Notes: a model not told the origin generated them from the sequence alone. A stretch of DNA of 64,000 bases from Rhizobium gallicum bv. gallicum R602sp (GCF_000816845.1 NZ_CP006879.1:372001-436000), one strand, 5' to 3'; positions 47,655-57,999 are shown, numbered from the stretch's first letter. Made by a program: numbers and translations.

Positions 47655-48773
47655 ATGAAAGAAGATAGCGTGGTTTTCGTCGGCTTGGATACGTCGAAGC
47701 TGAAGATTTCAGTGGCGGTTGCGAATGGAGAGCGCAACGGCGAGGTGCGGTTTTTTGGCGACATCTCTTCAGAGGCGGCATCGGTCGCATCTATGGTCAA
47801 TAAGCTTTCCAAGCGCGGAACCAAACTTCACTTCTGCTATGAGGCCGGTCCCACAGGTTACGGTCTTTACCGTCAGATTATCGAACTGGGGCATGAATGT
47901 ATGGTGGTCGCGCCATCCCTGGTGCCCAAGCGTGTGGGCGACCGGGTGAAGACAAACCGCCGGGATGCCGTAAGTCTGGCACGTCTGCACAGGGCGGGCG
48001 AGCTGACCTCAGTCTGGGTTCCGGACAAAGGTCATGAGGCCATGCGCGATCTGGTGCGGGCTCGCGAAGCTGCCACCGACGCGCTGAAGCAGGCGCGACA
48101 GCAACTTCAATCTTTCTTGTTGCGTCATGGCAGGATCTATACCGGCCGCAAGCCATGGACGCGCGCCCATACAAGATGGCTTGCGTGCCAGGCCTTCGAT
48201 CATCCCGCCCACCAAATCCTGTTGGCGGAATATTGCCAAGCCATCGAGGATGCCGGCGTGCGTCTGGACAGGCTGACCACACTGGTCGTCGAAACTGCGG
48301 CATCCTGGTCGATGGCGCCGGTTGTGGCCGCCTATCAAGCGATGCGCGGCGTCGCGTTCATGACAGCGGTCACCTTTGTGGTCGAAGTCGGTGATGTCAG
48401 GCGCTTTGATAATCCTCGTCAGTTGATGGCGTATCTGGGCCTCGTGCCGTCGGAACACTCAACGGGCGAAAGGGTCAAACGTGGTGGGATCACCAAGGCG
48501 GGCAACGCAAGGGCTCGAAGGGTACTCATCGAAGGGGCCTGGACATATCGCTTCCCTGCACGTGTAAGCCCAACGATCCAGGCGCGGCTGGACGACCTGC
48601 CGAGAAACGTCCGAGAGATTGCCTGGAAGGGGCAACTAAGGCTTTGCGGGCGGTATCGAAGGTTGGTGGCGGCAGGCAAGCCGAAAGTCATCGCTGTCAC
48701 CGCCATTGCCAGAGAAATGGCCGCGTTCCTGTGGGCGATTGGGCAGGAGATTGCTCCTGCGACAAAGGTTTAA
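47655..48773 (+). CDS. IS110 family transposase, intact
   Basis: 372 residues. MKEDSVVFVGLDTSKLKISV with the first Asp, HFCYEAGPTGYGLYRQ and VKTNRRDAVSLARLHRAGEL complete the DEDD set. The C-terminal Tnp_20 domain has AYQAMRGVAFMTAVTFVVEV and the Ser region EHSTGERVKRGGITKAGNAR. Good start with GAGGGCG upstream. Full length for this longer IS110 subgroup. Element ends are approximately 47530 and 48990. Confidence 0.9.
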   Translation: MKEDSVVFVGLDTSKLKISVAVANGERNGEVRFFGDISSEAASVASMVNKLSKRGTKLHFCYEAGPTGYGLYRQIIELGHECMVVAPSLVPKRVGDRVKTNRRDAVSLARLHRAGELTSVWVPDKGHEAMRDLVRAREAATDALKQARQQLQSFLLRHGRIYTGRKPWTRAHTRWLACQAFDHPAHQILLAEYCQAIEDAGVRLDRLTTLVVETAASWSMAPVVAAYQAMRGVAFMTAVTFVVEVGDVRRFDNPRQLMAYLGLVPSEHSTGERVKRGGITKAGNARARRVLIEGAWTYRFPARVSPTIQARLDDLPRNVREIAWKGQLRLCGRYRRLVAAGKPKVIAVTAIAREMAAFLWAIGQEIAPATKV

Positions 48774-49112
48774 AGAGAGGCGATCGTCGGCGGAAATTGG
48801 ACCCGCGCTATCGAGAAATCATCTGTCTGATGTGCAAAGTTGGAGGCAGGGCTCCGGTGGGGAACCCTCGCGGACTCTATGTGGCGGATAATTCCAAGCC
48901 CGAGATTAGACAGAGGCAGCCCCAGACGAACAAACGGAAATGCGGTATCCAGCCCGCGTATAAGAGTATGCCAGCCGTCGTCTAAATGCCCTGTCTCCTG
49001 CTTTGTGCATCAGCTTCACGCATGGGCTTCGTCGTCAAAGTCGAAAGGAAAAAACGCGGCTAACGATCTTGCAAACGAACATAAGAGAGACGGCCTATTA
49101 AAGGACGGACGC
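48774..49112. other. IS110 tail and IS3 leader, no gene
   Basis: About 340 bases. The first 210 (to about 48985) look like the non-coding downstream end of the IS110 element. The remainder is the upstream end of the IS3 element, with AAGGACGG before its orfA ATG at 49113. Confidence 0.4.
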
Positions 49113-49375
49113 ATGAAGAAGCAGAGATTTACGGAAGAGCAGATTATTGCGGTGCTGAAGGAGCAAGAGGCTGGCGCGAAGGTGGCCGACCTCTCCCGCA
49201 AGCACGGGATTTCGGAAGCGACATTTTACAACTGGAAAGCCTAATACGGCGGCATGGAGGTTTCCGAGGCGAAGCGCCTGAAGGCGCTCGAAGAGGAGAA
49301 CGCCAAGCTGAAGAAGCTGCTCGCCGAGCAGATGCTGGATGCCGCCGCACTCCGCGAGCTTTCTTGCAAAAAATG
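49113..49375 (+). pseudogene. IS3 orfA with a premature stop, then interrupted
   Basis: MKKQRFTEEQIIAVLKEQEA, KVADLSRKHGISEATFYNWK is the HTH of an IS3 OrfA. A TAA at 49242-49244 replaces the Lys of the usual WKAKYGGM. The frame then continues YGGMEVSEAKRLKALEEENA, KLKKLLAEQMLDAAALREL (leucine zipper) and is broken at about 49375 by the IS1111-type insertion. Confidence 0.8.
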
Positions 49376-50731
49376 TATGGTCCGCCGCGTCCGTGCAAGG
49401 GTACGCGACATCGCAAATGACGATTCCAGTTGCATAAATGTATCCGGCCTCTCGCGAGTGGGCTGCGGTTGCAGCCAGGCCATGATGAGATCCGCACACG
49501 CCGTTCCCAATAAATGGTTCGGGCACGAAGCCCGCTTTTTTGCACAGGGCTTACGGCATGTTGATCCACTGTTTCGTCATCACTATTCCCGAGCCTTGCA
49601 ATCGAACCAGGGGCATCAGGCGAATGCAGGGTCTCTGCGTTCGTAGAGTGCCCCGGGCCTGGTCAGGACGACCCAGACAATCCGGGCCATTTTAGCGGCA
49701 AGTGCGACGACCGCTTTATTCGGGTGCATCCGAGCCTGAAGGCCATCCAGCCAGCTCCCCAGTCGATCTCTTGTCGGTCAAGATGACGAAAGCAGGATCG
49801 TGCGCCATGTACGAGCAGTTTGCGAACGTAGCGATTTCCTCGCTTGCTGATGCCGAGAAGCTTCTGCTTGCCTCCGGTCGAGTACTCGCGAGGCACCAGG
49901 CCCAGCCAAGCAGCTAGGTCGCGGGCTTTCTGGAACTGCCGTCCACTGCCGACCGCCGCCAGAAGTGCGGTTGCACCCAAGGCTCCAATGCCGGGAATTG
50001 TCATGAGCCGTCGAGCCACATCCTCTCGACTAGCGATAACTTCGATCTCGCGTGTGACGTCACCAATGCATTGTTCCAATTGGCGTAGATCGGTGAACAG
50101 ATCTGCGAGCAGCTTACGGATCGCTGACGAAAGGTCGTTTGATTGGTCCTCGAGAGCCTGCGGCAGGTCGAGCTTGAACAAGCCCGCGCCTTGGCGTAGC
50201 GCGATCCCGTATTCGAGGCAAAAAGCCCGCATCTGATTGATCAGGCGCGTTCGCGTGCCGATCATCTGGTCTCGCACCCGGTGCAAAGCCTGAAGATCGG
50301 CTTGTTCCTCGCTCTTGAGTGCAGCAAACCGCATCGTTGGCCACGTTGCTGCCTCAGCAATCGCCTCCGCATCGATGATGTCGGTCTTGTTCGACTTGAC
50401 GTAGGGCTTCACGAATTGCGCGGGGGTCAAGCGCACCTTATGTCCGAGCGCCTGAATCTTCCGGGCGATCCATTGAGAGCCAGCGCAGGACTCCATGCCA
50501 ACGATAGTCGGTGCGGCGCGCTCGAAGAACTGCAGCAGCGTGTCGCGTCGAAAACGAACCTTCTGGACCGGCAAGCCATCGCTTCCGAGACCGACAACGT
50601 GGAAAATATTCTTGCCGATATCAATTCCGTAGACAGCCGCTGGGCGCGGCGCATTGCGTTTTGGCATTGCAACCTCCTTCGGTTTGACCGCCTCATGATG
50701 CGGCAGGAGGACGAGGCGGACCATCCCATTA
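49376..50731 (-). mobile_element. IS1111-type element inside IS3
   Basis: Subterminal inverted repeats ATGGTCCGCCGCGTCC (left, from about 49377) and, reversed from the right end, ATGGTCCGCCTCGTCC (15 of 16 match). The transposase has about 64 bases upstream and about 240 bases downstream without a gene; the latter is the expected site of a guide RNA in this group. Confidence 0.75.
49616..50667 (-). pseudogene. IS110 family (IS1111 group) transposase, C-terminal frameshift
   Basis: Starts MPKRNAPRPAAVYGIDIGKN at 50667 with the first Asp; VGMESCAGSQWIARKIQ and KSNKTDIIDAEAIAEAATWP supply the other acidic residues; LMTIPGIGALGATALLAAVG and EYSTGGKQKLLGISKRGNRY are the Tnp_20 features. Near 49760 one base is missing: HLDR is followed by QEIDWG instead of TRDRLG. 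The expected end (LGSWLDGLQARMHPNKAVVA to YERRDPAFA, stop 49616) is intact in the next frame. Only about 45 residues are affected. Confidence 0.85.
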
Positions 50732-51661
50732 ATGGTAGGGCCCGCCGCCAAGCGAGAAGCCATCGCGCATCTGAAGGCCGTCATGGGCCTCTCGGAGCGG
50801 CGGGCCTGCCAGATCATATCCGCTGATCGGAAGATGGTGCGCTATCGGTCCTGCCGACCGCCGGAGGTCGAACTGCGGGCAAGACTGCGCGACCTCGCCA
50901 ACGAGCGACGGCGTTTCGGCTATCGGCGGCTGTTCGTCCTGCTCAAGCGGGAGGGAGAGCCGTCCGGCGTCAACCGCATCTACCGGCTGTACCGCGAGGA
51001 AGGCCTGTCGGTGCGCAAGCAGAAGGCCACACGGCGTGCCGTCGGCACGCGTGTGCCGATACTGGTCGAAGCGAAGGCCAATGCCCGTTGGTCATTGGAT
51101 TTCGTCCATGATCAGTTCGCCTGCGGAAGAAGGTTTCGCGTGCTCAACATCGCCGATGACGTCACGCGCGAATGCCTAGCGGCGATGCCGGACACCTCGA
51201 TCTCCGGTCGTCGTGTTGCTCGCGAACTGACGGCACTTCTCGAGCGGCGCGGCAAACCAAGCATGATCGTCTCCGACCACGGCACGGAGTTCACATCGAA
51301 CGCTATCCTTGCCTGGTCGAAGGAGCATAAGGTCGAGTGGCACTACATCGCGCCGGGAAAGCCGATGCAGAACGGTTATATCGAGTCCTTCAACGGACGG
51401 ATGCGCGACGAGCTGCTGAACGAAAGGCTGTTCTTCGGTCTCGATCATGCCCGCAGCGCCATCGCCGAATGGGCGGACGATTATAACCATTCCCGGCCGC
51501 ACTCATCGCTCGGATATCGGACCCCGGCAAGCTATGCCGGAACCATCGCCGCAACCGGCTCCAACGCTGCGCAAGATGAAGGCTACGCGTTTCCGCCGGT
51601 TGCTCCCACCGCGCCAAGTGGCGTATCGAAAACCGCCGAGGCTCTAATCGCCGCTGGATGA
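50732..51661 (+). CDS. IS3 OrfB (transposase DDE subunit)
   Basis: 309 residues beginning [20 protein letters not shown], the usual start after the shift. HTH_21 region ([20 protein letters not shown]), then the rve DDE core: [20 protein letters not shown] with [15 protein letters not shown] with [21 protein letters not shown] with E, and [19 protein letters not shown]. Intact in itself, but its normal translation depends on frameshifting from orfA, which is interrupted. Confidence 0.85.
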   Translation: MVGPAAKREAIAHLKAVMGLSERRACQIISADRKMVRYRSCRPPEVELRARLRDLANERRRFGYRRLFVLLKREGEPSGVNRIYRLYREEGLSVRKQKATRRAVGTRVPILVEAKANARWSLDFVHDQFACGRRFRVLNIADDVTRECLAAMPDTSISGRRVARELTALLERRGKPSMIVSDHGTEFTSNAILAWSKEHKVEWHYIAPGKPMQNGYIESFNGRMRDELLNERLFFGLDHARSAIAEWADDYNHSRPHSSLGYRTPASYAGTIAATGSNAAQDEGYAFPPVAPTAPSGVSKTAEALIAAG

Positions 51662-51786
51662 AAGTTCTGTGGTGATCGGGCCGCTCTACAACGGCAACTC
51701 GACAAATATTTACGCCGGCGGTAGCCTGAGCACTTCCGCGGTGCTGCCTCTAAGGCAATGCGATGGGGGCTTGAGAGACACAAGAA

Positions 51787-53430
51787 ATGCAGCGCGAAGA
51801 TTCGCATTCGGCCGTTTCGGCCACCCTGACTCCTCTCCGAAACCGGGCGTTCCGCGCGATTTGGACGGCCACGCAGATCTCCAGCCTCGGATGGCTCATC
51901 CAGACAACGGCGATTAGTTGGCTGATGGCCACAATCTCGGCCTCCGATCTGATGGTGGCGCTCGTGCAGGCCTCGTCCACGCTGCCCGCCTTCTTCCTAT
52001 CTATCCTCGCCGGAGCCATTGCCGACTGCTTTAGCCGACGGGGCGTGATGCTCGCCGGACACTTCCTGATCGCTTTGGCCTCCTTGACACTGGCGATCTC
52101 CGTTGCCCTCGGCTTGGTCGGTCCATGGCTGATACTGGGGTTGGGTTTCCTGGCCGGATGCGGCTTTGCCTTGAATGACCCGGCCTGGCACGCCTCGGTC
52201 GGTGACATTCTGGAAAAGCGTGACATTCCGGCGGCGGTCACGCTAATGTCGGTCGGATATAACATCGTTCGAAGCACAGGCCCTGCCATTGGCGGCGCCA
52301 TCCTGGCTTTCTTCGGACCCCTTGCCGCTTTCGTCCTGGCGGCGCTGAGCGATCTGGTACCGCTTGCCGCTATCTCGCGCTCGATATGGCACGTGCGCTC
52401 GTCCTCGCTGCCACGCGAGCGCGTAACTACCGCCATTTATGATGGGCTGCGCTTTGCGGCGATGTCCTCGGAAATCAGGGCGGCAATCGTGCGCGGGACG
52501 TTGTTCGGATTGGCGAGCATTTCCATCCTCGCGCTGCTCCCCCTGATCGTCCGGGATCATGTGGCGGGCGGGCCGATCGTTTACGGCGCCCTCCTGGCTG
52601 CTTTCGGTGTGGGTGCCTTTACCGCTGGTCTCAGCACCAGCCACCTGAGACGGATCGCCTCTCAGGACCGGCTCATCGCACTTGCATCGGTTGCCTGTGC
52701 CGCATGCTGCTTTCTGCTTCCTCTCACCGCTTCGATCCCCGTTGCGGCCCTTGCATTGGCAATCGGTGGCGCGGGCTGGCTCCTCACCTGGACCGGAATT
52801 GACGTCTCGATACAGCTGTCGAGCCCGCGATGGGTCGTCGGCCGGACGCTCTCGATCTACTACACCCTCGCCTCAGGCGGCATGGCTGCCGGCAGCTGGA
52901 TCTGGGGCGCTGTCGCGCAGAACTACTCCTTGACCATGGCATTCGAGGGGGCTGCCGTGGTCCTGCTCCTGGTGGCCGCTGCTGCATTCGTGTTGCCGAT
53001 CGAGTTGTGGGACGAAGCCGAGCAAGAGGAATCGGATTTTGAACCGCCATCGCTTGCACTTGACTTGAAGCCGAGAAGCGGTCCCATTGTCGTTAAGGTT
53101 GAGTACGCCATAGCCGAGCAGAATCTCGAGGCCTTTCTCGAATGCATGCGCAAGCGGCGACGCATCCAGAGCCAAGCGGGTGCGAGGAACTGGACGCTTC
53201 AGCGCAACCTGCTGACCCCGACTCTATGGACCGAAACGTTTCGGACGCCGACCTGGACGGACTATCTTCGACTGAACCATCGTCTTTCGGCAACCGACCA
53301 CGACCTCGGCGGGCGTATTGCCGCACTTCATGATGGGAAAGACGCCCCTCAGACCGTGCTCGCAATTGAGCGAGCCACCACCCTGGGTCACACACGCAGT
53401 CAACCGATAACGCGTGTCTCACGTCCCTGA
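51787..53430 (+). CDS. MFS efflux transporter, DUF894/MFS_3 type
   Basis: 547 residues. About twelve membrane segments over residues 15-415 with the MFS_3 features TLTPLRNRAFRAIWTATQIS, FFLSILAGAIADCFSRRGVM and NDPAWHASVGDILEKRDIPA. A C-terminal cytoplasmic domain of about 120 residues (KVEYAIAEQNLEAFLECMRK, RNWTLQRNLLTPTLWTETFR, TWTDYLRLNHRLSATDHDL) is characteristic of the full-length DUF894 group. Likely proton-driven export of a small molecule, as for enterobactin-exporter relatives; substrate unknown. Resembles y4rN of pNGR234a from memory. Confidence 0.85.
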   Translation: MQREDSHSAVSATLTPLRNRAFRAIWTATQISSLGWLIQTTAISWLMATISASDLMVALVQASSTLPAFFLSILAGAIADCFSRRGVMLAGHFLIALASLTLAISVALGLVGPWLILGLGFLAGCGFALNDPAWHASVGDILEKRDIPAAVTLMSVGYNIVRSTGPAIGGAILAFFGPLAAFVLAALSDLVPLAAISRSIWHVRSSSLPRERVTTAIYDGLRFAAMSSEIRAAIVRGTLFGLASISILALLPLIVRDHVAGGPIVYGALLAAFGVGAFTAGLSTSHLRRIASQDRLIALASVACAACCFLLPLTASIPVAALALAIGGAGWLLTWTGIDVSIQLSSPRWVVGRTLSIYYTLASGGMAAGSWIWGAVAQNYSLTMAFEGAAVVLLLVAAAAFVLPIELWDEAEQEESDFEPPSLALDLKPRSGPIVVKVEYAIAEQNLEAFLECMRKRRRIQSQAGARNWTLQRNLLTPTLWTETFRTPTWTDYLRLNHRLSATDHDLGGRIAALHDGKDAPQTVLAIERATTLGHTRSQPITRVSRP

Positions 53431-53628
53431 GGTGCGCATGAGATGAGGCAGAGGATCGACGTGTTGATTTGCACTGATGGGTTGTATGCCCCTCCCGCCA
53501 GCACCGTAGTGTTCCAAGATGGTGATGCGTTACGTCACCAACAGTGGAGGAGATCCCATGGGTGCATGACGGCCGACGTTTTTGCAGAATGAGTGGCCGT
53601 AACTTAACGCACTTATTGTGAGGCCCCG

Positions 53629-54402
53629 ATGTTTAAGACCGAAAAAGCCGCGATCGCCATTCACACTAACCTTGGTGCAATCTTCGTTTCACTGGAGCTG
53701 AGTCGTTCGACCTGGCTGATCACGTCGCTGTCGCCGGGGAACGGTGAGAGGATGTCGAAACACTCTTTGAGGGCAGGAGACGTCGCCGGATTGTTTGGTC
53801 TGCTTTCGAAGTTGCGGGAGAGATGCCGGGCAAAAACCAGGAATGACTATCCTATCGTCACCATTCAGGAAGCCGGGCTCGACGGCTTCTGGATCCAGCG
53901 CGTGCTTGAGAAGGCGGGGATCGAAAGTCATGTTGTGGATGCAGCGTCGATCGCGACATCACGCCGCCACCGGCGGGTGAAGACGGATCGTATCGATGGC
54001 GAGGCGCTGCTTCGGGTCCTGATGGCGTATAAGAGAGGAGAGCCCCGCGTGTGCTCGATGGCACGGGCACCATCGCCTGACGAGGAAGACCGGCGACGGA
54101 TTGGCCGGGAGCGCAAGGCGCTAACAGCCGAGCGGGTCGCCCATGTCAATCGCATAAAGGGGCTGCTGTTCTCGCAAGGCATCACCAACTATGAGCCAAT
54201 GAATACGGATCGGCGGCAACAGTTGGAAGACTTGCAGACTGGCGACGGGCGTGCCTTGCCGACGCATATGAGAGCGCAGATTGGTCGGGAACTGGATCGG
54301 CTGGAACTTCTGCTCGAACAGATCAGGACAGTCGAGGACGAGCGCGACGCGATCATCGCTGCGCAGACCGCGGAGACCTTTCGCGCTCTACGAGGAGATT
54401 GA
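53629..54402 (+). pseudogene. IS110 family transposase, C-terminally truncated
   Basis: 257 residues: AIHTNLGAIFVSLELSRSTW, IQEAGLDGFWIQRVLEKAGI with the Glu, and RRHRRVKTDRIDGEALLRVL with the Asp pair. The frame ends in LRGD at 54402, just before the IPGVG-type Tnp_20 region that should follow. Beyond it lies a nuclease fragment on the other strand. The first Asp of DEDD appears replaced (LGAIFVSLELS). Confidence 0.75.
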
Positions 54403-54404
54403 AG

Positions 54405-54715
54405 TCAGCGATCGGCTGGCGGCCTAACGTCTTGTCCACCGCCTTTCGGCTCCACTCGTTCATGTCCAGGACGTAAGTAGCCCACATGCCGTAGGGCCGA
54501 CATCGCGTGCTGCTGATAGGCCAGATATTGGCTGTTGTAGGAATGCGGGGACGCGACACGTGCCCAACCGACCCGAAGCATCTCGACCGCAATATCGCGC
54601 CCATCCACTGTGCAACGAGCCTGCGGGATTCCGTCATGACCATAGGCAACGACGCTGCATTCGACAGGCTTATTACCTACCGTCCTCTTGAGCCAAGCTT
54701 TTGCGAGCGGGCCAC
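54405..54715 (-). pseudogene. SNase-like thermonuclease, N-terminally truncated
   Basis: The last 100 residues of a staphylococcal-nuclease-like protein: CGPLAKAWLKRTVGNKPVEC, VVAYGHDGIPQARCTVDGRD, IAVEMLRVGWARVASPHSYN and SQYLAYQQHAMSALRHVGYL. The Arg of the ARC block corresponds to a catalytic arginine position. The N-terminal half with signal peptide and calcium site is lost at the join with IS30 sequence near 54715-54737. Confidence 0.7.
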
Positions 54716-55190
54716 ATGGTACGGGCGAAGGAGCTCTCTGCCGGTTTGCCGTCTTCCTGCGCAACAACGACCGCCAATCGCGTCCGATCATGGACGGGCT
54801 GATCCAGGCGCTGCAGTCCCTTCCCCATCTCGCCGGCCGGTCGATTACCTTTGACCGCGGCACCGAATTCAGCGAATGGCCGTATCTCCGGGCCGGCATA
54901 GGAACGCAGACATGGTTCTGCGACCCGCAGTCGCCGTGGCAGAAAGGCACGGTCGAGAACACCAATGGCCGTGCTCGCAAATGGCTTTCGAGAGAGGTAA
55001 ATCGGCTTTCGATCACCGATGGCGACCTGAAGGACATCTGCGACCGGCTCACCTCGACACCACGAAAGTGCCTCGGCTATCGAACGCCTGCGGAAGTATT
55101 CCGCAAGAAACTGCTCGCGCAGATGCGGCTTGTTGGTTAGCATCACACGCGCAAGTCGCAGTTCGGCATGAACTCACACGCGCAACCTTT
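54716..55190 (+). mobile_element. IS30 remnant 2 (3' part with right end)
   Basis: From about 54737 to TAG 55138-55140 the frame encodes the C-terminal half of an IS30 transposase: LCRFAVFLRNNDRQSRPIMD, ITFDRGTEFSEWPYLRAGIG and PQSPWQKGTVENTNGRARKW, close to IS30-1. The right terminus AGTCGCAGTTCGGCATGAAC follows to about 55190. The left half is deleted. Confidence 0.8.
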
Positions 55191-55218
55191 GAATTTTCGC
55201 CTAATTGATCTCATACGC

Positions 55219-57078
55219 TCAATGGACGTTGCGTTGGAAAACTGGAGGTTTAATATTTCCAGATTTGAATGCTTCTTCCATCGCGTCTAAATCAACGAGC
55301 ATCTCGGGACGGCCACCGTAGAGATAGCGCCAGCAACTGAAAATCGGCCCGCGAACGGCCAGCTCCTTCGCTTTGCCAAGATACTCGAACGCGTCCTCGC
55401 CTCTTCTCGTAATTGCGCTTGCCAACGCCAGGCATTGGTAGAAATTCGCTCCCTCCGGGTCGGGGTCCGCAATTCCTAACCCCAAGACATGGTCGAATAG
55501 CTCATCCGAGGGGGACCCGGTTTGCCCCCACTCAGCCATCGCATAGTTGAAGACGTCTTGGATCGACCCGCTCCTCAAGACATTTGCCCTGCTGTCGCCA
55601 ATTGTTTTCATGGCTTCCGTAAACTCCCCACTCGAGATGAGGGCAAGAACAAGATCGGAGCAAAGATCCGCTCTAACTCCCTCATTGCCATCAGCTTCAC
55701 GATGCCCTTTCACCAGTATACGCAGGGCAACAGGGACGGCCGTTGCATCAGTCAAAAGAGCGTTCGAAATTATGCTCACGTCCTCTGGGAGAAGCTTTTC
55801 CAGTATTGGAGAACGTTCTATGACGTCAATCCAATGCGGGTCTACTATTTTCAAAGCCTCGATCGCGGATCTCAACTCGATCGGTGCCGTCACCGGCGAG
55901 CCTATGACCGCATGAAGGTCGACCTGAGCATCTTGGCGACGTGACTGGCTGAGGAGAATGAACGCGCGGTTTAGGTGCGCCTTTTGCACGTTGACGCCCG
56001 CGTTGATCGCGCCACTGAGGGCTTCCATCTCGTTAGCGAAGTCGCCAAGTTCATGATAAAGAGAAGCCATCAGCCAGCAGATCTCGCCGTCGCTTCCGTG
56101 GATCGAGCTGATACTTTCAAGTTGGCCGATAATCTCGTTCAACGGTATAGGCCTAGCGTCCGCGCCCCTTGATCCTCCTTGTGATCGCGCACGCAATTCC
56201 CTTGTCATGCGCCGCAGCGCAAGAACGGCTCCATCGCGATCTTCAAGATTCCACTGAACGAGCGCTTCCGTCAAACTGCGGTACTCCGCAGCCAACTTCG
56301 TCCTCGGCCGATCAATAACGAATATCTTCTGATCGATGAGAGACATGCTGTTGTAATGCCGTATCGTCGCGCTTGGCTTCTCGTATCCCAGCTCTCGACT
56401 GGCATCGTCCAGCATCGCTTTGAGAATTCCGTCTTCGTCGTCCAAATCCGGAACATTCGAAGGGCAGAACAGGAGTTTTGTCTGCTTCGAGCCAACGTGG
56501 CGATCGGATCGAATTTCACTCACGATAGTTTTGAGTCCGGAAATATTCTGACTGTTCGGAAAAAACATGAAGGTTATCGCGTCCGCGAGCTGGCGCGTGC
56601 ATATACCTCCGACATCGGTGTGACCGGTCCTGCTGTCGATCAAGACATAATCGAACCATCTAATGTCGGCTTGGATCTGCTGCTTCAAGTCCTCGAAGAG
56701 CAGGTAACCGCTCCGATTTTCGTAAAGATCTTGCCAATCGATCGATGAAAGCTTCTGCCCGTAGCTTTCATCGCGCTTTCCCGCCGGGATAACCCATACT
56801 GGCGCAGACCCCGATGGTGTCTCGAGATTTGTTTCCACAATGAAGTCCGACACATCGGGCGCAACCGACGTGTCAATGTACTTTGTGACGTAGTCCACGA
56901 CTCCCACCCGGCCGTCGCTCGCCGAAAACTGTTTGAAGCTTGGGATACCGGGAGCTTCCAGGTCGAAATCGACAATCAGCACCTTCCGGCCGCGTTGAGC
57001 GAGCTCGGCTGCGACGTTGACGAGGCCCATGGTGCGACCAACGCCACCTTTATACGAATAGAATGTGATCGTGAACAT
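55219..57078 (-). CDS. KGGVGR-type ParA/MinD-like ATPase with helical repeat tail
   Basis: 619 residues. The N-terminal domain (1-280) is a ParA/MinD-like SIMIBI ATPase with deviant Walker A YSYKGGVGRTMG (K10, with Arg in place of the usual Lys of GKT), VLIVDFDLEAPGIPSF, and DYVLIDSRTGHTDVGG as Walker B. The rest (300-619) is all-helical with TPR-like repeats (EICWLMASLYHELGDFANEM, KAHLNRAFILLSQSRRQDAQ). The ATG overlaps the antitoxin stop as TAATG. KGGVGR ATPases occur in bacterial conflict systems; here the gene is the distal member of a toxin-antitoxin-like operon. Role inferred. Confidence 0.8.
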   Translation of the reverse strand: MFTITFYSYKGGVGRTMGLVNVAAELAQRGRKVLIVDFDLEAPGIPSFKQFSASDGRVGVVDYVTKYIDTSVAPDVSDFIVETNLETPSGSAPVWVIPAGKRDESYGQKLSSIDWQDLYENRSGYLLFEDLKQQIQADIRWFDYVLIDSRTGHTDVGGICTRQLADAITFMFFPNSQNISGLKTIVSEIRSDRHVGSKQTKLLFCPSNVPDLDDEDGILKAMLDDASRELGYEKPSATIRHYNSMSLIDQKIFVIDRPRTKLAAEYRSLTEALVQWNLEDRDGAVLALRRMTRELRARSQGGSRGADARPIPLNEIIGQLESISSIHGSDGEICWLMASLYHELGDFANEMEALSGAINAGVNVQKAHLNRAFILLSQSRRQDAQVDLHAVIGSPVTAPIELRSAIEALKIVDPHWIDVIERSPILEKLLPEDVSIISNALLTDATAVPVALRILVKGHREADGNEGVRADLCSDLVLALISSGEFTEAMKTIGDSRANVLRSGSIQDVFNYAMAEWGQTGSPSDELFDHVLGLGIADPDPEGANFYQCLALASAITRRGEDAFEYLGKAKELAVRGPIFSCWRYLYGGRPEMLVDLDAMEEAFKSGNIKPPVFQRNVH

Positions 57079-57587
57079 TAGGCGGCTTTGTTCGATTCGG
57101 CCGGACGCCTCAGTTGGAACTCCTTCGCTTGCTGAAACGTACGCTCCGATATTGTCGTCTTGAATTTAGGTTCGAAGGGCTTCGCATTGTTCATTTCCTG
57201 AACAAGCAGGAAGTTCCGCGGCATCCGCAACAGTCGCAGGAGATTATCTGCGGATTCGCTCTGTATCTGATTGCCGAGTTCCCATCGCTTGATGGAAGCG
57301 ATGCCGAATCCACTTACATCGGCAAACTTGTCCTGCGTCAGGCCATACCCTTCCCGCAGCATCTTGACCTCGGCAGGCGTTAAGCGTCCCAGGTAATTGC
57401 AAACGGCTGCATGACGCGAAATCTCGGCCGCCTCACCGGTGTAGGCGTCGCCACACGTTTCGCATTCAAACACGGGAACCATTGCGGACAGGGTTACCCG
57501 TTCATCGCCTGAGCCATAGAGAAACTTTTCTTCCAAGAGCTTCTCTCTGACCTGGTCAGACCCACACAGGTCGCAGTGATGTATCAT
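57078..57587 (-). CDS. MqsA-like antitoxin (zinc finger plus HTH)
   Basis: 169 residues from ATG 57587, preceded by GGAAAGAGA. The N-terminal zinc domain has two CxxC pairs (HHCDLCGSDQ and FECETCGDAY). The C-terminal Xre-type HTH reads LTPAEVKMLREGYGLTQDKF and ADVSGFGIASIKRWELGNQI. This is the MqsA/HigA-like layout. A longer tail than MqsA (LRRPAESNKAA end) may contact the ATPase. It probably represses the operon through the palindrome at 58000-58015 and neutralises the upstream toxin-like product. Confidence 0.8.
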   Translation of the reverse strand: MIHHCDLCGSDQVREKLLEEKFLYGSGDERVTLSAMVPVFECETCGDAYTGEAAEISRHAAVCNYLGRLTPAEVKMLREGYGLTQDKFADVSGFGIASIKRWELGNQIQSESADNLLRLLRMPRNFLLVQEMNNAKPFEPKFKTTISERTFQQAKEFQLRRPAESNKAA

Positions 57588-57620
57588 TTGATCTCTTTCC
57601 AAAAACAACAGATGGGGCGG

Positions 57621-57964
57621 TTACATGTAGCTTTCATGGAAACTACGGCCTCGCACGTTGTACTCATCTAGTTGGAGCTTAATGTAGATATGGGACACCG
57701 GAGGGTGCCCTGCAACCTTGAGGACATACCCCTTTTTTCCAGGCGGTTTATCAAGGATGATCGTTGTAATCTCGCAGCCGCTGCGTATACACTCCGCTAT
57801 AAATTCCCAAGCTGAATCCTGAGTGAAATACTGCGTAGGGTCGCGAGGATCTCGGAGAGACGCGGCTTGCCAGTCGATAGGTTGTGCAGGCGAAAAATTG
57901 ACGACTCTCGTCCTTCTGGACCCGCATCGCTCAGCAAGCATACGACGTATGTTCTGTCCAACAT
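57621..57964 (-). pseudogene. MqsR-like toxin candidate, probably frameshifted
   Basis: An ATG at 57964 follows a strong ribosome site (GGAGGGGG) and opens MLDRTYVVCLLSDAGPEGRE, SSIFRLHNLSTGKPRLSEIL, ATLR. After about 57840 the sensible reading is in another frame: DPTQYFTQDSAWEFIAECIR, GCEITTIILDKPPGKKGYVL and ending IYIKLQLDEYNVRGRSFHES. Joined, it would be about 114 residues, the size of MqsR-type ribonucleases, and ends with their (Y/I)IK...SFHE pattern. The alternative is a 128-codon frame from TTG 58007, but that start lies inside the operator palindrome. One indel explains the break. Confidence 0.5.
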
Positions 57965-57999
57965 CCGAATCCCCCTCCAAGGCAAAAGCCCCTTCTGTC

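Larger units (their letters stand above)
49030..51700 (+). mobile_element. IS3-family element split by an IS1111-type element
   Basis: Contains orfA (49113 onward) and orfB (50732-51661) of an IS3 (IS407-like) element. The inserted IS1111-type element (49376-50731) sits exactly where orfA would shift into orfB. The outer ends are approximate because the terminal repeats could not be matched with confidence. Confidence 0.65.
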
